Source: CG2-30-44-17 sp964344725 (GTDB lineage: Bacteria > Patescibacteriota > Gracilibacteria > UBA1369 > UBA12470). Taken from it: a DNA stretch of 21,008 nt. Where the stretch lies: positions 1 through 21,008 of the forward strand of contig CAYFOI010000026.1 in the NCBI GenBank assembly GCA_964344725.1, in the 5' to 3' direction. This document shows, one piece after another, positions 5,938 through 13,302 of this stretch (position 1 is the stretch's first letter; each line of letters begins with the position of its first letter). The notes under the pieces are model-generated. The model saw only the letters and a program-made list of their open reading frames with translations, did not search any database and was not told the origin of the DNA. Position numbers and translations under genes: made by a program.

Positions 5938-8661
5938 ATGAAATTTCTAAAAACACGCATATCAAAAACCTGGAAAAAGCTTCGCCCACTACACCACGAA
6001 CCTATGTGGAAAAAAATCTTGAAGTGGATAGCGATAGGTATCCTAGGCGGCATAATAGCAACATCGATATTCATAACTATTTTGATCTTCACGTTGCCAA
6101 GCATTAGCGACATCTCCAGTGTAAATTTCGAAGAATCGACTATAATATACGATCGCGAAGGCAATCAGCTTTATGCAATTCACGGAGAAGAAAACAGAGT
6201 AGCAATCGACTTGGAAGACATTTCAACTTATCTGGTCGACGCAACAGTCGCAACAGAAGATGACGATTTTTATAGCCACATGGGATTTGACTTAAAATCA
6301 TTAGCTCGCGCCTTCATTAACAACTTGCTCGGAGAACCAGTATCGGGAGCTTCAACCATCACTCAGCAGTTTATAAAAAACACCTTTCTCACCCCTGAAA
6401 AAAGCTACATAAGAAAAATCAAAGAGTTGATCTTAGCCATAAAGATGGAAATATTTTTCACCAAAGATGAAATCTTAGAAATGTATCTCAACGAAATTCC
6501 GTACGGAAACAATGCTTACGGCGCACAGCTCGCAGCCCAGACATATTTTGACAAAGATGCATCCGAACTAACTCTTGCAGAGTCTGCGATTTTGGCAGCG
6601 ATACCAAATGCACCAACATATTACTCTCCATATGGTAATCACAAATACTCAACGATTGATGTCGAATTCACAGCAGAGCAGCTTGAGGATCGCGACATTA
6701 ACCAAGAATCAGATCTCGATTATGATGAATATTCAATGGGACTCATCGGACAAACATACGAATTAAGCGAGGACGACATTATATATGTTCCTGGACGTAT
6801 CGATACCGTTTTGGATCGCATGGTAAAAGAAGACATGATAACCGAAGCTGAAATGCTAGATGCTTTACAGGAAGCACAAGAAATCGAATTCAAGCCTTAC
6901 GAAGAAAATATTCAGGCACCTCACTTCGTGCTTTACGTCAAACAACTTCTAGAAGACGAATACGGCACCGAACTCGTAGAACAAGGAGGATTAAAAGTAT
7001 ACACAACTCTAGACCCTGACATGCAAACCGCTGCCGAAGAAGCAGTAGAGGAATACAAAGAGTCCAATCTGGAAAATTACGGCGCATCAAACGCAGCATT
7101 AGTCGCCATCAAGCCAGATACCGGACAAATCCTAGCAATGGTGGGATCGGCAGATTACTTCGACGAAGACATAGATGGTAACGTAAACATTGTAACGCGT
7201 TTGAGACAGCCAGGTTCATCGTTCAAGCCCTTCGTTTACGCATTAGCATTCTTGAATCGCTACTCTCCAGCCACAGTCTTATACGACGTACAAACCTGGT
7301 TCGGCACAGACCTTCCTAGCAACTATGACGGCGAATTCTGGGGGCCAATGAGCATGCGTGAAGCTTTGGCGCAATCGCGCAATATACCTGCAGCAAAAGC
7401 GTTTTTCTTAGCAGGAGGCGAAGAAGCGATAGTAGATTTCGTGGAAGACCTTGGAGTAGAAAGCTTGAACCACAACGGCGATTACGGATGGCCTCTGGCT
7501 CTAGGATCAGGAGAAGTAACTATGCTTGAGCTTGTAAATGCATACCTCGTATTCGCAGCAGGCGGCAACTACATAGAAGCAACTCCTATATTAAAAATTG
7601 AAAACGCAGAAGGAGAAGTATTAGAACAATGGGAAGAAGGAGAAAGCACGCAGGTTTTAGACCCACAAGTAGCCTACCTAATCAACGATGTTCTGTCAGA
7701 CACAGAGTATCGTCTAGGCCCTAATCTAACCGTCGCAGGCCAAGTTAACGCCGCAAAAACAGGAACTTCGGACAAAAAACTAGATAACGGCAATATTCTG
7801 CCAAACAACTGTTGGACCGTTGGATATACAACAGACTTAGTCGCAGGAGTATGGACAGGAAACGCAGACGGAACAACTATGTATTACAACGCTAGTGGTT
7901 ACTCCACAGCCGCTCCTATTTGGAAAAAATTCATGGACACAGCTCTCGCAGAATACGCTTCGACCGATTTCCCTAAGCCAGAAGGTATCAAAGAAGTAGC
8001 GGTATCTGTAGCAACCGGGAAACTTCCATCCGACGAAACGCCATCCGAAGCAATCAAAACCGAGGTTTTCGCTAGTTTTGCAATCCCAACAGAAATAGAC
8101 GACGCATACGTAACTTACGAAGTAGACAAGGAGTCCGGCAAAATCGCAACAGAATACACCCCCGCAGAATCTATCGAAGAAAAAACATTTAGAATATACG
8201 CAACACTATTCCCAGAATACGGAACATGGGCAACAGGTGTAGCAACATGGGTCGCAAACCAAGTGCTAGAAGAAGCCTTTGAACTACCTCCAACAGAAAC
8301 TGACGACATCCATACCGCAGAAACAATGGCAAACGCTCCATCAATAACAATAACATCGCCAACTTCTCTCAGCACGATCGAAACCGGCACAACAGAAATC
8401 GAAGTAGAAATCGATGCTCCTAACGGGGTAGACAAAGTAGTGTTTTACGTCAACGGCACTCTGCAATTCGCAACAAAAACAGCCCCATACACAGGGCAAA
8501 TCCGCCTAGCTTCAACATATTCAACAACAACAATCGAAATAACCGCAGAAATTTACGACGCTTACTACTACACAAGCGAAAGCACCATCGAAGTCAAAGT
8601 CACAAACGCTGGCGAAGGCGATGAAGAAACCGAAGAAATAGAAGCAGAGGAAGAAGCTTAA
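5938..8661 (+). CDS. Class A penicillin-binding protein (PBP1A-type glycosyltransferase/transpeptidase)
   Basis: Bifunctional peptidoglycan synthase, 907 aa, anchored by one N-terminal membrane helix (about residues 28-52). The GT51 domain shows ATEDDDFYSHMGFD with catalytic Glu107, then GASTITQQFIKN (about 137-148) and the later ILEMYLNEIPYGNNAYGAQ motif. The transpeptidase has the three penicilloyl motifs: SSFK (Ser427, Lys430), SRN (480-482) and KTGTS (607-611). After the catalytic part a linker leads to a beta-rich Ig-like domain (about 785-890, PSITITSPTSLSTIETG and VDKVVFYVNG) and an acidic tail of E/D residues. The tail domain may bind wall or surface partners. The 3' end is 2 bp from the convergent methyltransferase gene with no terminator visible. 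Confidence 0.97.
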   Translation: MKFLKTRISKTWKKLRPLHHEPMWKKILKWIAIGILGGIIATSIFITILIFTLPSISDISSVNFEESTIIYDREGNQLYAIHGEENRVAIDLEDISTYLVDATVATEDDDFYSHMGFDLKSLARAFINNLLGEPVSGASTITQQFIKNTFLTPEKSYIRKIKELILAIKMEIFFTKDEILEMYLNEIPYGNNAYGAQLAAQTYFDKDASELTLAESAILAAIPNAPTYYSPYGNHKYSTIDVEFTAEQLEDRDINQESDLDYDEYSMGLIGQTYELSEDDIIYVPGRIDTVLDRMVKEDMITEAEMLDALQEAQEIEFKPYEENIQAPHFVLYVKQLLEDEYGTELVEQGGLKVYTTLDPDMQTAAEEAVEEYKESNLENYGASNAALVAIKPDTGQILAMVGSADYFDEDIDGNVNIVTRLRQPGSSFKPFVYALAFLNRYSPATVLYDVQTWFGTDLPSNYDGEFWGPMSMREALAQSRNIPAAKAFFLAGGEEAIVDFVEDLGVESLNHNGDYGWPLALGSGEVTMLELVNAYLVFAAGGNYIEATPILKIENAEGEVLEQWEEGESTQVLDPQVAYLINDVLSDTEYRLGPNLTVAGQVNAAKTGTSDKKLDNGNILPNNCWTVGYTTDLVAGVWTGNADGTTMYYNASGYSTAAPIWKKFMDTALAEYASTDFPKPEGIKEVAVSVATGKLPSDETPSEAIKTEVFASFAIPTEIDDAYVTYEVDKESGKIATEYTPAESIEEKTFRIYATLFPEYGTWATGVATWVANQVLEEAFELPPTETDDIHTAETMANAPSITITSPTSLSTIETGTTEIEVEIDAPNGVDKVVFYVNGTLQFATKTAPYTGQIRLASTYSTTTIEITAEIYDAYYYTSESTIEVKVTNAGEGDEETEEIEAEEEA

Positions 8662-8663
8662 GA

Positions 8664-9224
8664 TCAATTTTTCTGGGCAACAAGTATTCCGCTTCCAAGA
8701 TCTAGCACCTCGCTAGTCATTCTTGGATGATTTTTTACTGCATCCAAAAACTTCTGCATCATCTTACCCTCTCCGTGCGAAATAACATTATCAACAATCA
8801 AAAAACCACCATCGCGAAGCCGCGGATAAACCGCCTCAAAATAAGACAAATGTTCGTACTTAGTCGCATCAAAAAAAATCAAATCGAAAATCACACCATT
8901 AAAAACATCCTCCGAAAGAACCTCCGGCGCATGCCCACGCACAAGCGTGATAACATCTTCCAATCCCCGAAAATTTCCTTCAGCCAAATCCCCACGTTCC
9001 CTGTGCGACTCCACCGTAAAAAGTCGCCCACCCGTCTCGCGCAAAGCCTTAGCCATCCACAAGGCCGAATACCCAACAGACGTCCCAAACTCCAAAACAT
9101 TTTGAGGTTTAACTTCAAGCACTTTCTCATACAAAAACTCGCCAACTGCATGCCCACAAATCCAGTATTGATTATCAGAGCCCGTAAGCTTCTCTATCTC
9201 CGAAATTTTCACATCCAAATCCAT
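8664..9224 (-). CDS. Class I SAM-dependent O-methyltransferase (COG4122-like)
   Basis: A 186-aa Rossmann-fold methyltransferase. Motif I is VLEFGTSVGYSALWMAKAL (residues 43-61), followed by the acidic strand end LFTVES that binds the SAM ribose, then DLIFFDATKYEH and GGFLIVDNVISHG, typical of the catechol-/caffeoyl-CoA-type O-methyltransferase family. The acceptor is unknown. It is second in a two-gene minus-strand unit behind the HAM1-like gene, with a 25-nt spacer (9225-9249) of low complexity. The gene ends in TGA (8664-8666), 2 bp from the end of the convergent PBP gene. The purine-rich AGTAGAAAG before the ATG is the nearest thing to a Shine-Dalgarno here and is weak. Confidence 0.9.
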   Translation of the reverse strand: MDLDVKISEIEKLTGSDNQYWICGHAVGEFLYEKVLEVKPQNVLEFGTSVGYSALWMAKALRETGGRLFTVESHRERGDLAEGNFRGLEDVITLVRGHAPEVLSEDVFNGVIFDLIFFDATKYEHLSYFEAVYPRLRDGGFLIVDNVISHGEGKMMQKFLDAVKNHPRMTSEVLDLGSGILVAQKN

Positions 9225-9249
9225 CTTTCTACTTTTTACAGTTTACAAT

Positions 9250-9846
9250 CTACAGTTTATTCAAAAGCCATTTCCGGGCTTTTAAAACAGCCCAGCCACG
9301 ATGACTGATCCGCCCTTTATCCTCGCTACTCAGAGCAGCATAAACCTGATCACACCCCTCTGGTTTAAAGCACGAACTAAGTGGCAATCCTGGAAGCAAC
9401 GGTGCCTCTGGGCGTCTAGTAATAAACCCTGGAACTTCCGCACAAAACGACTCCGCAAACCCATCCCCAACAATAGCCGCATAACAAACAAATTTAGCCG
9501 AACGATCTTCGAAGCCTTCCATAGCCCCTAAAAAATGTTCAAGCCACTCTTCGTCACTTGCATCCTCCCCTTTCCCCCAACGTCGCGTCTTCAAGCCCAG
9601 CTCCCCGTGTAAAGCAGCAACCTCCAACCCTGAATCATCCGACAAAGTCAAAATGCCTGAAGCCTGCTCGCTAAAAAACCTCGCCTTCTTAAAGGCATTC
9701 TCTTCATAAGTTTCCCCGTCCTCAATAACATCACCCTTAAGTCCAAGGTCCTCTACAGACACAATCTCATAAGGGACATCGCCCAAGATCAGCTTAAGCT
9801 CCTTAAACTTGCCTGGGTTCCTCGTTGCAATCAGAAGTTTTTCCAT
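9250..9846 (-). CDS. rdgB: HAM1/RdgB-family non-canonical purine NTP pyrophosphatase
   Basis: House-cleaning enzyme family that hydrolyses ITP, dITP and XTP to monophosphates and pyrophosphate, keeping deaminated purines out of nucleic acids. Of 198 aa, the N-terminus IATRNPGKFKEL is the family nucleotide-binding motif; LSDDSGLEV (D70, D71) holds the catalytic/metal residues; TRRWGKGEDASDEEWLEHFLGAMEG and ISHRGWA (about 180) complete the signature. The loop that usually reads FGYDPIF is LPLSSCF here, so base recognition may differ. ATG at 9844-9846 fits the family start. A weak promoter with TATAGT at 9906-9901 may lie upstream. First gene of the unit with the methyltransferase. Confidence 0.88.
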   Translation of the reverse strand: MEKLLIATRNPGKFKELKLILGDVPYEIVSVEDLGLKGDVIEDGETYEENAFKKARFFSEQASGILTLSDDSGLEVAALHGELGLKTRRWGKGEDASDEEWLEHFLGAMEGFEDRSAKFVCYAAIVGDGFAESFCAEVPGFITRRPEAPLLPGLPLSSCFKPEGCDQVYAALSSEDKGRISHRGWAVLKARKWLLNKL

Positions 9847-9970
9847 ACTATCAGTAATTTTGTAGCTTTTTAGCCATAATGGTGTTTTTCAGAAATCCCT
9901 ACTATACTAATCCGTGATTGAGGTCAGAGACCAATGTACCGATCAAACATAAAATAATCAAATAAACCTT

Positions 9971-11302
9971 TTGGAACTAGTACTGATAGTGGCAGCGGCA
10001 GCAATTCTTGGATACATAGTCCATGAAAAACCCATACTCGGGGTCATTATCGCAATTCTCGCGGCAACGCTGGGGGAATTAAGCCGATTGCCGGAATACA
10101 CAAACATCCCATACCTATTCAACGACTTATTTATCCCAATTCTGATCGTAATTTGGCTAATCAAAAAAGTCGCCCTAGATCGCAACTACAAAATACCTCC
10201 ACTGCTAACACCCATCTTAACATGGTGCACAATCGCAGCAATTTCTCTCATAGCAAATTCCTCTTGGCTAGAAACATCTGAGCTAAAAGAAAGCGCACTA
10301 TATCTAGTCCGCTTCATAGAATATTTCTTCCTATATCTAATAACAGCAGACGAGACTCGAGACAACAAAGCAAACTGGAAACTCGTACTATATACCCTGA
10401 CGATTGGCGCAGTTTTGATTTCAATATTTGGGTTTTTGCAGCTCAAATATTACCCGAGTTTTTACGACCTCGACATGATGGCAGAAGGATGGGATCCGCA
10501 TATAAACAGACTGCTTTCAACCTGGTTCGACCCTAATTTCGTAGGAGGGTTACTTGGGTTTGTCGTCTGCATATGGTTTGGCATTTTTCTCAGCCACTAC
10601 AAAAAGCTCAAACCAACAGGCCTGATAATTCTACTCTCTGCAGCCTGCATTCTACTCTCTGCCTTATACCTCACCTATTCCCGCAGCGCATACCTCGCAT
10701 GTGGTATAGGCCTGCTTGTCATCACGGCTATAAAATCACGTAAACTTTTAATTCTTGGCATATTTTCTATAGGCTTAGTCTTCCTAACCATGGGACAAGC
10801 CCAAGACCGCCTCGTAGATCTCTGGGAAAGTTTTCAAAGCATCCTCGGGACAAGCAACTACGCATCTATGTTTAATACTGATGCCACTTCGAGGTTGCGC
10901 TTAGAATCATGGCAGAACGCAATAACTGTAATCAAGGAGCATTTTTGGCTTGGATCGGGCTACAACTCATACAAATACGCACAATGGAAGCTTGGACTAA
11001 TTAACGATATTGACCTTCATCACTCAACTGGCTCCGATTCAACTTTGCTAAACATTTTTGCAACAACAGGTCTATTCGGCATAATTTCATATTTATGGTT
11101 CTATGGAAAAGCATGGATCACGGCTTTTCTCCAGTCCTCTAGTTCTCCAACCTTTCAATCTTCCTACAATCTCGGCTTAACAGGAGCCTTAATCGCAATC
11201 TTGGCCCACGCAACTTTCGTAAACAGCTTACTCTTTGCACATATCTTGGTTTTCTTCTGGATAAGCCTCGGCCTATCCTCTAAAATAAAGCCCACAAACT
11301 AA
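9971..11302 (+). CDS. O-antigen ligase/polymerase-like membrane protein (Wzy_C family)
   Basis: A 443-aa polytopic protein with about ten to twelve membrane helices. Family marks are the central STWFDPNFVGGLLGF segment, LTYSRSAYLACGIGLLV, the arginine-bearing SRLRLESWQNAITVIKEHFWLGSGYNSY loop and LHHSTGSDSTLLNIFATTGLFG (His350/His351), matching the large extracytoplasmic loop of WaaL/Wzy-type glycan ligases. In an organism without classic LPS it would more likely polymerise or attach cell-surface glycans or glycosylate proteins. The start is TTG (9971-9973); an in-frame stop lies at 9950-9952 and no ATG fits, so the start is inferred. EF-P follows after 57 nt on the same strand. Confidence 0.88.
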   Translation: MELVLIVAAAAILGYIVHEKPILGVIIAILAATLGELSRLPEYTNIPYLFNDLFIPILIVIWLIKKVALDRNYKIPPLLTPILTWCTIAAISLIANSSWLETSELKESALYLVRFIEYFFLYLITADETRDNKANWKLVLYTLTIGAVLISIFGFLQLKYYPSFYDLDMMAEGWDPHINRLLSTWFDPNFVGGLLGFVVCIWFGIFLSHYKKLKPTGLIILLSAACILLSALYLTYSRSAYLACGIGLLVITAIKSRKLLILGIFSIGLVFLTMGQAQDRLVDLWESFQSILGTSNYASMFNTDATSRLRLESWQNAITVIKEHFWLGSGYNSYKYAQWKLGLINDIDLHHSTGSDSTLLNIFATTGLFGIISYLWFYGKAWITAFLQSSSSPTFQSSYNLGLTGALIAILAHATFVNSLLFAHILVFFWISLGLSSKIKPTN

Positions 11303-11359
11303 CTTGCGCGAAGCGCTCCAATACTACACACTACCACTACTTACTACTAACTACGCCCT

Positions 11360-11920
11360 ATGCTCTCAATCGCACAAATCAAGCCAGGAATCACAATCAA
11401 AACCGACGGAGCTCCATTCCTAGTCTTACAATCAACATTCTCAAAACAAGCCCGCGGAGGCGGAACCAACAACACGAAACTCAAGAATCTTCTAACAGGT
11501 TCGATTATTCAAAAAACCTTCCAAGGAAACGACCAAGTAGAAGAAGCTGAAGTTGGCTACAGTCGCGCACAATACCTTTACTCAACAGGCGATGAATATC
11601 ACTTCATGGACGGAACTACTTTTGAACAATTCACATTCACGGGAGAAGACCTGGGCGACGCAACCAAATACTTGCTAGACGGCACCGACGTAGATATCCA
11701 AAACTACGAAAACAAACCAATCGGCGTCAAACTCCCCCCAAAAGTCGACCTAGAAGTCGTACAAACAGACCCCGGCGTCAAAGGCGACACCGCATCAGGA
11801 GGACGCAAGCCAGCAAAATTGGAGACCGGCCTAACCATACAAGTGCCGCTATTCATAAACGAAGGCGACAAAGTCCGCGTCAACACCGAATCCGGCGAAT
11901 ACGTCGAAAGAGCTTCCTAG
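11360..11920 (+). CDS. efp: Translation elongation factor P
   Basis: Rescues ribosomes stalled on polyproline by entering the E site and placing a loop near the peptidyl-transferase centre. Its 186 aa span all three domains: N-terminal KOW-like (1-65), the middle OB domain and the C-terminal OB domain ending in LTIQVPLFINEGDKVRVNTESGEYVER, the EF-P signature. The loop tip reads SKQARGGGTNNTKLKN and residue 32 is Arg, not the Lys modified by EpmA/EpmB. Arg32 is what EarP rhamnosylates in other bacteria. No modification gene is in the window. The gene follows the O-antigen-ligase gene on the same strand and starts without a Shine-Dalgarno, after a CTAC/ACTA-rich spacer. Confidence 0.97.
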   Translation: MLSIAQIKPGITIKTDGAPFLVLQSTFSKQARGGGTNNTKLKNLLTGSIIQKTFQGNDQVEEAEVGYSRAQYLYSTGDEYHFMDGTTFEQFTFTGEDLGDATKYLLDGTDVDIQNYENKPIGVKLPPKVDLEVVQTDPGVKGDTASGGRKPAKLETGLTIQVPLFINEGDKVRVNTESGEYVERAS

Positions 11921-11979
11921 ATAGTGGGTTTTTAATCTGAAAAGCGCTAAGAATACGTCTATCGAGTACGTCGTTTGCT

Positions 11980-12009
11980 TTGCAAGCCCCCCCGTCAAAT
12001 TTTTATAAT
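11980..12009 (+). promoter_or_regulatory. Predicted promoter downstream of efp
   Basis: TTGCAA (11980-11985), 18-nt spacer, TATAAT (12004-12009). It points into the 12016-12221 stretch, which holds a hairpin and a 44-codon ORF but no recognised gene. Confidence 0.5.
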
Positions 12010-12059
12010 ATCTAGAGCGACCTTAGAAACGTCTTGCCGGAGTAGACAAGTATTTTCAA

Positions 12060-12080
12060 GAAATAACAAAAAGTTATTTC
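12060..12080 (+). promoter_or_regulatory. Perfect 8-bp hairpin before the small ORF
   Basis: GAAATAAC (12060-12067), AAAAA loop, GTTATTTC (12073-12080), ending 6 nt before an ATG. No T-run follows on the plus strand, so it is not a good intrinsic terminator in that direction. It could act at the ribosome-binding region of the small ORF, or as a weak terminator after the trmB-like gene on the other strand. Confidence 0.5.
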
Positions 12081-12086
12081 GAGAAA

Positions 12087-12221
12087 ATGAAGCAAAACCC
12101 CATTGCAAGAAACAGAAAGCGATGCCGCGAAATACAAATCCCTAAAGATTTTGACGATAGGCGAAAGAACGTACTTATGCGAAGTGGAAGAGCCTATCGA
12201 TCAAAATCGCCCTACCAGTAA
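12087..12221 (+). CDS. Possible small basic protein (44 aa) or coding remnant
   Basis: An ATG ORF (MKQNPIARNRKR... ending SKSPYQ) with 14 Arg/Lys in 44 residues, suggestive of nucleic-acid binding. It sits behind a plausible promoter and a perfect hairpin. Its last 10 bp overlap the convergent trmB-like gene. The +1-shifted frame from TTG 12103 also reads like protein (KSLKILTIGERTYLCEVEEPI), so this may instead be a decayed or frameshifted gene. I do not recognise either product. Confidence 0.3.
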   Translation: MKQNPIARNRKRCREIQIPKDFDDRRKNVLMRSGRAYRSKSPYQ

Positions 12222-13045
12222 TCAGGCCGCTCAACCGTCTTCTTTGCAAATCTCTTGTCTCCAACCTCGTTTTTTACGTCATAATCCTGACCAATATCCT
12301 TGTCATACTGCTTCGACCTCTCGTAAGCCAGTTCGAACAGTTTAGAAAAAGCATCCGCAACTTCTCGGCTTTGAACAATAACTCCAAATTTTTCTTTCAA
12401 GGACATAATTGCAACCTTATCGTCATACACATTTATCTCTGGAGAAATCGCAAATTCAGCAGGAATAATATAGGTTTTTCGAAGATGTTTCTCATCAAGA
12501 CTCTTAATGCGAAATGACTCCTTTGTATACGCCAAAATACACTTCACCGGAATATCCCGGGCACTCCTTCTTTTATAATATTCTGGGAAATAACCTGGAA
12601 AAAACGAATGTTGGTGCTCTACCGAAGCATAAGCCAGGATAGGAGTTTTGGCTGTTAAGGTATCTTCGTAAGCACTAACAAGGCCTTCTACTCCTTCGTA
12701 GAATCTAACCTTAAGCTTTCCTTCCGGATCGTTGTAAACGGTTTTTAGTTCTGGCACAATCCTTTCCGCCTCATCTAGCTGCCTCTTTTTCTCAGAAATT
12801 TCATCTTGAAGCATCCTGACAATCCTCTCTGGACTCTCAGCAGAATAAATCATTTTGCTTTTCTCTTCATGAGAATTAACAAGGCCACGTAATTCAAGAG
12901 AACTCAAAAGATGATAAGCATTTGTACGTGTTACTTTAGATTTCTTAGAAACCTCTGTAACCGAAGACAGCCCTAGCTCCAATAAAGCCAAATAAACACG
13001 AGCTTCCTTCTCTGACAAACCAAACTTTACAAGGGACTGCAACAT
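12212..13045 (-). CDS. TrmB-family HTH transcriptional regulator
   Basis: A 277-aa protein. Residues 1-75 form a winged helix (KFGLSEKEARVYLALLELGLSSVTEVSKKSKVTRT... then LRGLVN), the TrmB/sugar-specific regulator HTH. A coiled coil follows (about 78-108, LQDEISEKKRQLDEAERIVPEL), then a C-terminal effector domain (about 110-250) of the PLD-like TrmB type. Such proteins act as dimers binding palindromic operators; the ligand is unknown. An inverted repeat TGTCAAA-n5-TTTGACA (13070-13088) lies just downstream of its predicted promoter, with a third half-site against the start codon, which suggests autoregulation. Ends in TAG, overlapping the small plus-strand ORF by 10 bp. ATG at 13043-13045; no Shine-Dalgarno. 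Confidence 0.9.
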   Translation of the reverse strand: MLQSLVKFGLSEKEARVYLALLELGLSSVTEVSKKSKVTRTNAYHLLSSLELRGLVNSHEEKSKMIYSAESPERIVRMLQDEISEKKRQLDEAERIVPELKTVYNDPEGKLKVRFYEGVEGLVSAYEDTLTAKTPILAYASVEHQHSFFPGYFPEYYKRRSARDIPVKCILAYTKESFRIKSLDEKHLRKTYIIPAEFAISPEINVYDDKVAIMSLKEKFGVIVQSREVADAFSKLFELAYERSKQYDKDIGQDYDVKNEVGDKRFAKKTVERPDYW

Positions 13046-13047
13046 CC

Positions 13048-13088
13048 TGTCAAAAGGTTAAAAACTGATTGTCAAAATCACTTTGACA
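13048..13088 (-). promoter_or_regulatory. Operator-like inverted repeat plus third half-site before trmB-like gene
   Basis: TGTCAAA (13070-13076), 5-nt spacer, TTTGACA (13082-13088) form a perfect 7-bp inverted repeat. It begins 6 bp past the -10 box, around the predicted transcription start. A third TGTCAAA copy (13048-13054) sits 2 nt before the start codon. Placement fits a repressor site, probably for the regulator itself (inference). Confidence 0.6.
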
Positions 13089-13093
13089 CACGT

Positions 13094-13121
13094 AGTATAA
13101 GGACCTGTAAACAAATTGCAA
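13094..13121 (-). promoter_or_regulatory. Predicted proximal promoter of the trmB-like gene
   Basis: Minus strand: TTGCAA (13121-13116), 16-nt spacer, TATACT (13099-13094). Transcription would start near 13087, inside the operator-like palindrome, giving a leader of about 42 nt. Confidence 0.55.
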
Positions 13122-13134
13122 CACCTAAATCCGC

Positions 13135-13191
13135 TTATACGAAAAAAGAAGGGAGAACTTGTGTAAAGCTCGACCCTTCTTTTTCTACCAT
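13135..13191 (-). CDS. Possible 18-aa leader peptide overlapping the terminator hairpin
   Basis: ORF MVEKEGSSFTQVLPSFFV starts about 11 nt after the predicted transcription start of the 13209-13237 promoter and spans the entire terminator hairpin (13147-13180), ending in TAA. Translation through it would disrupt the hairpin, as in attenuators. There is no run of one regulatory amino acid. Chance is quite possible. Confidence 0.25.
   Translation of the reverse strand: MVEKEGSSFTQVLPSFFV
13142..13185 (-). terminator. Strong hairpin terminator, probably bidirectional
   Basis: Outer stem AGAAGGG/CCCTTCT (13147-13153 with 13174-13180), inner 6-bp stem GAGCTT/AAGTTC with one G-U pair as read on the minus strand. 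A run of T follows on both strands (T6 at 13147-13142 on minus, T5 on plus). It lies between rel and the trmB-like gene, so it probably ends rel transcripts and those from the promoter at 13209-13237. Confidence 0.75.
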
Positions 13192-13208
13192 TTGACCACT
13201 CTGCACGA

Positions 13209-13237
13209 AATATACACTTCTAAAACCCCTGTGTCAA
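13209..13237 (-). promoter_or_regulatory. Near-consensus promoter between rel and trmB-like gene
   Basis: Minus strand: TTGACA (13237-13232), exactly 17 nt, TATATT (13214-13209). Start near 13202; the transcript would run about 60 nt to the T-run of the terminator at 13142-13147. The -35 overlaps another TGTCAA half-site. Confidence 0.65.
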
Positions 13238-13302
13238 CCCATTTGCACAAGGCCGCTAAGCCCGGGCCCGATAACCTGAAAAGTCGGTTGACAATTCTCG
13301 TT

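Noticed and set aside
8727..9308. 193-codon plus-strand ORF opposite the methyltransferase gene
   Set aside because: Antisense shadow; the minus-strand frame has clear SAM-binding motifs.
9907..9970. Promoter for the O-antigen-ligase-like gene
   Set aside because: TAAAAT at 9950-9955 has no acceptable -35 box at 16-18 nt; not called.
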